Below are positions 61,160 through 64,000 of a stretch of DNA of 64,000 nucleotides, one piece after another. Below the pieces are notes generated by a model. The model worked only from the letters and a program-made list of their open reading frames with translations. It did not search any database and was not told the DNA's origin. Origin of the DNA: Leguminivora glycinivorella (Eukaryota; Arthropoda; Insecta; Lepidoptera; Tortricidae); the NCBI RefSeq assembly GCF_023078275.1, contig NC_062978.1:20049883-20113882 (forward strand), read 5' to 3'. Made by a program: the position numbers and the translations under genes. Position 1 is the first letter of the stretch, and each line of letters starts with the position of its first letter.

Positions 61160-61420
61160 CAGTTCGCCGGACGATATCAATTATTTCATTGCAAAAGGTA
61201 ACAGTGGCGAACAAGTATCAGGCTGATAACGTCCGGGAAACTGGTGATATATCGGCCTCTTTACCTGTATACAGCATTCTGTATACAGGTAATTTGAACA
61301 AGGTTTGGACCATCGTAAACTACAAAAAATCGGCTAATATACATAGGGTATATTCTGATAACCCATGATGTGAGGAATCTAAAAAAAAATCTTGACGTCA
61401 AGGTTTGGACCACCCTGTAT
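61160..61420. repeat. Dispersed repeat with perfect hairpin
   Basis: At 61261-61292, TTACCTGTATACAG and CTGTATACAGGTAA form a 14-bp perfect stem with loop CATT. The phrase CAAGGTTTGGACCA occurs twice (61301 and 61399), and the block ends CCACCCTGTATA, an end shared by several insect MITEs. Confidence 0.5.
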
Positions 61421-61564
61421 ATTTTCATCTAACCAATGTTCCTTCGATCTTTTAATTAATGTTTTCGCTGTCTCGTTGCAAAATTCATTTGAATGTTATT
61501 AAATAGGTAACTAATTTTATACGTTAGTGCTCGTTTTAAGAGGTCGACTTTAAATTTACATACA

Positions 61565-61700
61565 TACATACAATCAATCGCCTGTAACCCATAAAGGGGT
61601 AGGCAGAGCACATGAACTACTCAAGTTTCTATGCCACTCTTGGCAAAAAGGGTTTGAAAGAAAACGAAATTGTGACATTGCAGTGACAGGTTGCCAGCTT
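61565..61700 (-). repeat. 240-bp retroposon, partial minus copy
   Basis: ACATACATACAATCAATCGC, GGGGTAGGCAGAGCACATGA and GTGACATTGCAGTGACAGG match the reverse of 1225-1354. The 5' half is missing. Confidence 0.65.
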
Positions 61701-61965
61701 TTTAATTTAATGTGGTATTTAAATCGTTTTCAACTTATCTTGATCTGGCTCTTTGTAGGTATAAGATTATTTTCGGTTTTTGAAAAAAAAATCGTTTATT
61801 GTTGCACATAAACACAAAGAAATTTGTTGCAAAAGATAGGTAAAATTTACATCCATTTGTGCATATCCTAATTATTGTTACTTAACACAAGTTTCCAGGG
61901 GTCCCCGCACTAGGCTAGGCCTGTACCGCGGGAGACCTGTATTGCATTTATATGTCATGAAAGTT

Positions 61966-62330
61966 AGAAAAACAAGTTAGCTATATAATTAAAGTACAGT
62001 GTAAACAATGATTAAACATTGATTCTGTTGCCTAAAGTATTACAGTTTACAGAAGTTATTTTATACTATGGTTATAATTAAGTTATTACTAAATTACCTA
62101 TTGAAATAAGTTTTCAGTTTCATGGAAGTCTGTTGACAGTAGTTAGAAAATTAGAAAAACACAGTAACTATATAATTAAACGTACAGTGTGAACAGTTAT
62201 TAAACATTGATTCTGTTGCCCAAAATATTACAGTTTGCAGAAGTTATTTTATAGTATGGTTATAGTTAAAATTATTGTTAAATTATTAAGTTACCTATTG
62301 AAGTAAGTTTTCAGTTTCATTAGTCAAGCG
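61966..62330. repeat. Two tandem copies, period about 188 bp
   Basis: AACATTGATTCTGTTGCC occurs at 62015 and 62203. AGTTAGAAAAACA…CTATATAATTAAA, AGAAGTTATTTTATA and AAGTTTTCAGTTTCAT recur at the same offsets. Copies differ by scattered substitutions and small indels, so the duplication is old. Confidence 0.8.
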
Positions 62331-62929
62331 ACAGTAACCATTTGCAAAGAATACGTTTATCCTCCGATAAAAATAGAACTACTTTTTATATCCATGTAAT
62401 ATTATTTTATTTTAACCGATTTGTGTTTTTTTTTTTAATGTCCCGCAGTGTACGGAGTTGGTTGGCTGGCTGGCTGCAGCGTACAATCTATCGAAGGCTA
62501 ATCTCCTGGGACACCACTGCGTTTAATACAAGTTCACTAAGAATATGTTACCTATACTTACACTTGCATCAGTACCTACAGTTACAAAATTACTTGTACT
62601 TACTCGTACAGTTACAAAATTTTACGTAAGGTCAGGTGGGCGAAGATTGAAGGGTTTTTTTATGAGGGATAAGATAGGAAACCGCTCATAATATTTGTAT
62701 GGGTAGGTAAGTTTTTACAGTGAGTTCGGGTTTTGAACTTACTCATTGTAGGTATTTCAATGATTTTAAGCAGAATTTTTAACAATAAATTCCAAATCAA
62801 ATCGCGATACAGCGCGGAATGCCACGCGGGCAGGGTTTATTATTAGGTACCTAGTTTTAGTTTATTTATTACCACAGAATATAATAATATAATATTGGCT
62901 CTATAATATTGTGCACCAAACTAACTATC
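62331..62929. other. Unassigned DNA
   Basis: A 95-codon plus frame (62342-62629) is Leu/Tyr-rich and not recognised. Nothing else is seen. Confidence 0.4.
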
Positions 62930-63036
62930 TCTGTTTTGCCCAATGGTTGACTGGTAGAGAATGCCTTAAGGCGTAAAGTCCGCCATTTGTACTTTTTATT
63001 GATAATTTGTGCAATAAAGTTTAAATAAATAAATAA
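62930..63036 (+). repeat. LINE-like 3' end with TAAA tail
   Basis: TTTTGCCCAATGGTTGACTG, AGAATGCCTTAAGGCG, AAGTCCGCCATTTGTAC and GTGCAATAAAGTTTAAATAA with a (TAAA)n tail form a retroelement 3' end that I recognise from Lepidoptera. Confidence 0.6.
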
Positions 63037-64000
63037 ATATATAATAGTACAAGTACAGAAGGCTCACTCCTTTGATGTTCACAAAATGCCGCCATTCTAA
63101 ATTCTTACCTACATTTACAAACGGACCGCTGCGCACGCGACGCGAGCAGCCAACATTGAATTTTATTGCGCCGCGCGAAGGTCGTCGCCAATGAATGGGC
63201 CCCGAACTCGCGGCCGCTGACATGTACTTGTAGCGCGGCGATGGAATCGCGGAGTGAGCCGCCCCTGTTATTACTTCAAGTTTTATTTTGTAAGTAATTA
63301 GGTTATTTTCAATGTCTTTTAATTATAATTCCAATGGGTTTGAGAATTATTGAATGTTTAAAATGTCTGAAGTCTGTTTTATTTAACGATTCTTGTACTG
63401 GCAAAATATTTTCCACTAAAACTTATAAATCAGTGGTGTGAAACTAAAATCATTGTTATACTGGAAAAACCTTACCCGCAACAACTTTATATGGGCCTCT
63501 TTACAGCCTAGAAGAGACGTTTTGCATATTATTCCTTTATTACCAGGATTCATATGCAAATATCCAAGAGTTCGGATCCCGAAGGGGCCTTAGCCCTGGC
63601 CCTAAAGGTTCGCTGTTCGCGGATTTAAATGCTTGTTTTCTTGTGGATTTATGTAGATAATAAAACTAGTTTAACTATGAATTTGTAAATAATAATAAGT
63701 ACCTAAGTTCCTTTAGCTCACACGTGTTAGATCTGTCAGGATCAAGTCGAAAGTCTTTGCCTTATTCTCCGAGAAACGGGCGTGAATATAATTATGATGT
63801 ATGTATTCGTCAATATTATTATTAAAGTTTTTATCATAAAAATTTTATAAAAATTAAAAATCGAAATAAGATGTCATATATTAAAGAAAACTACGGAACC
63901 CTAAAAAAAGGGTTGTCCTTAGAGTTGGTCAAAGACGCCTAGTCTTACAAAGATGACATATAGAAGAGAAATTTCGACGGCTTCCGCTGTGGCGAGGTGG
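63037..64000. other. Unassigned DNA
   Basis: A GC-rich patch at 63120-63260 shows no exon signature. AACTACGGAACCCTAAAAAA (63889-63908) is the end of a GGTTCCG-type repeat. No gene is recognised up to the window end. Confidence 0.45.

Overview
The window looks like a piece of a lepidopteran (moth or butterfly) nuclear genome. It is AT-rich and packed with repeat types that I recognise from Lepidoptera: Lep1-type Helitron ends (TC...CTAG), tRNA-derived SINEs whose tails end in GATGATGAT, many TIR/MITE families, and LINE 3' ends with short repeated tails. I found no convincing host protein-coding exon, tRNA, rRNA or CRISPR array. Family names are given from memory; no database search was run.

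Layout. 1-16 kb: a mosaic of MITEs, Helitron fragments, retroposons and LINE 3' ends, including a hAT-like MITE with a perfect 8-bp target duplication (7139-7658), a perfect 48-bp palindrome (9385-9432) and two LINE C-terminal coding remnants on the minus strand (10201-10440, 12910-13240). 16.85-21.49 kb: a complete LTR retrotransposon on the minus strand. It has LTRs that look identical by eye, a tRNA-Arg-type primer site, a polypurine tract and an AGGT target duplication, but no gag or pol. Its only clear product is an 86-residue, probably myristoylated, single-pass membrane protein. 21.6-25.3 kb: more MITEs and retroposon tails.

25.38-34.33 kb: the main coding object, a BEL/Pao retrotransposon on the plus strand with near-identical LTRs, a tRNA-Tyr-type primer site, Gag, protease, reverse transcriptase, RNase H, integrase and an envelope-like gene of the baculovirus-F type. 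Two frame changes sit at homopolymers (a G run in gag and an A run in env). The 3' LTR carries a 47-bp double-hairpin rearrangement that the 5' LTR lacks.

34.3-64 kb: a second mosaic. Its notable structures are a palindromic MITE split by a LINE tail (37552-38287), a LINE fragment with an inverted 5' part (38913-39212), a 1.5-kb foldback element inserted in a SINE (42713-44217), a repeat inserted into a copy of itself in opposite orientation (49053-50146), a 3.2-kb element with roughly 600-bp inverted arms (50361-53551), a cluster of Lep1 Helitrons and CAGA-rich repeats (56.3-59.7 kb), and a 188-bp-period tandem duplication near 62 kb.

The genes here serve transposition only. Gag, Pol and Env of the BEL element would form one particle system, and the minus-strand LTR element must borrow Gag and Pol from another element. 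The gene-free, layered character would fit heterochromatin, a W chromosome or a piRNA-source region, but the sequence alone cannot decide this.
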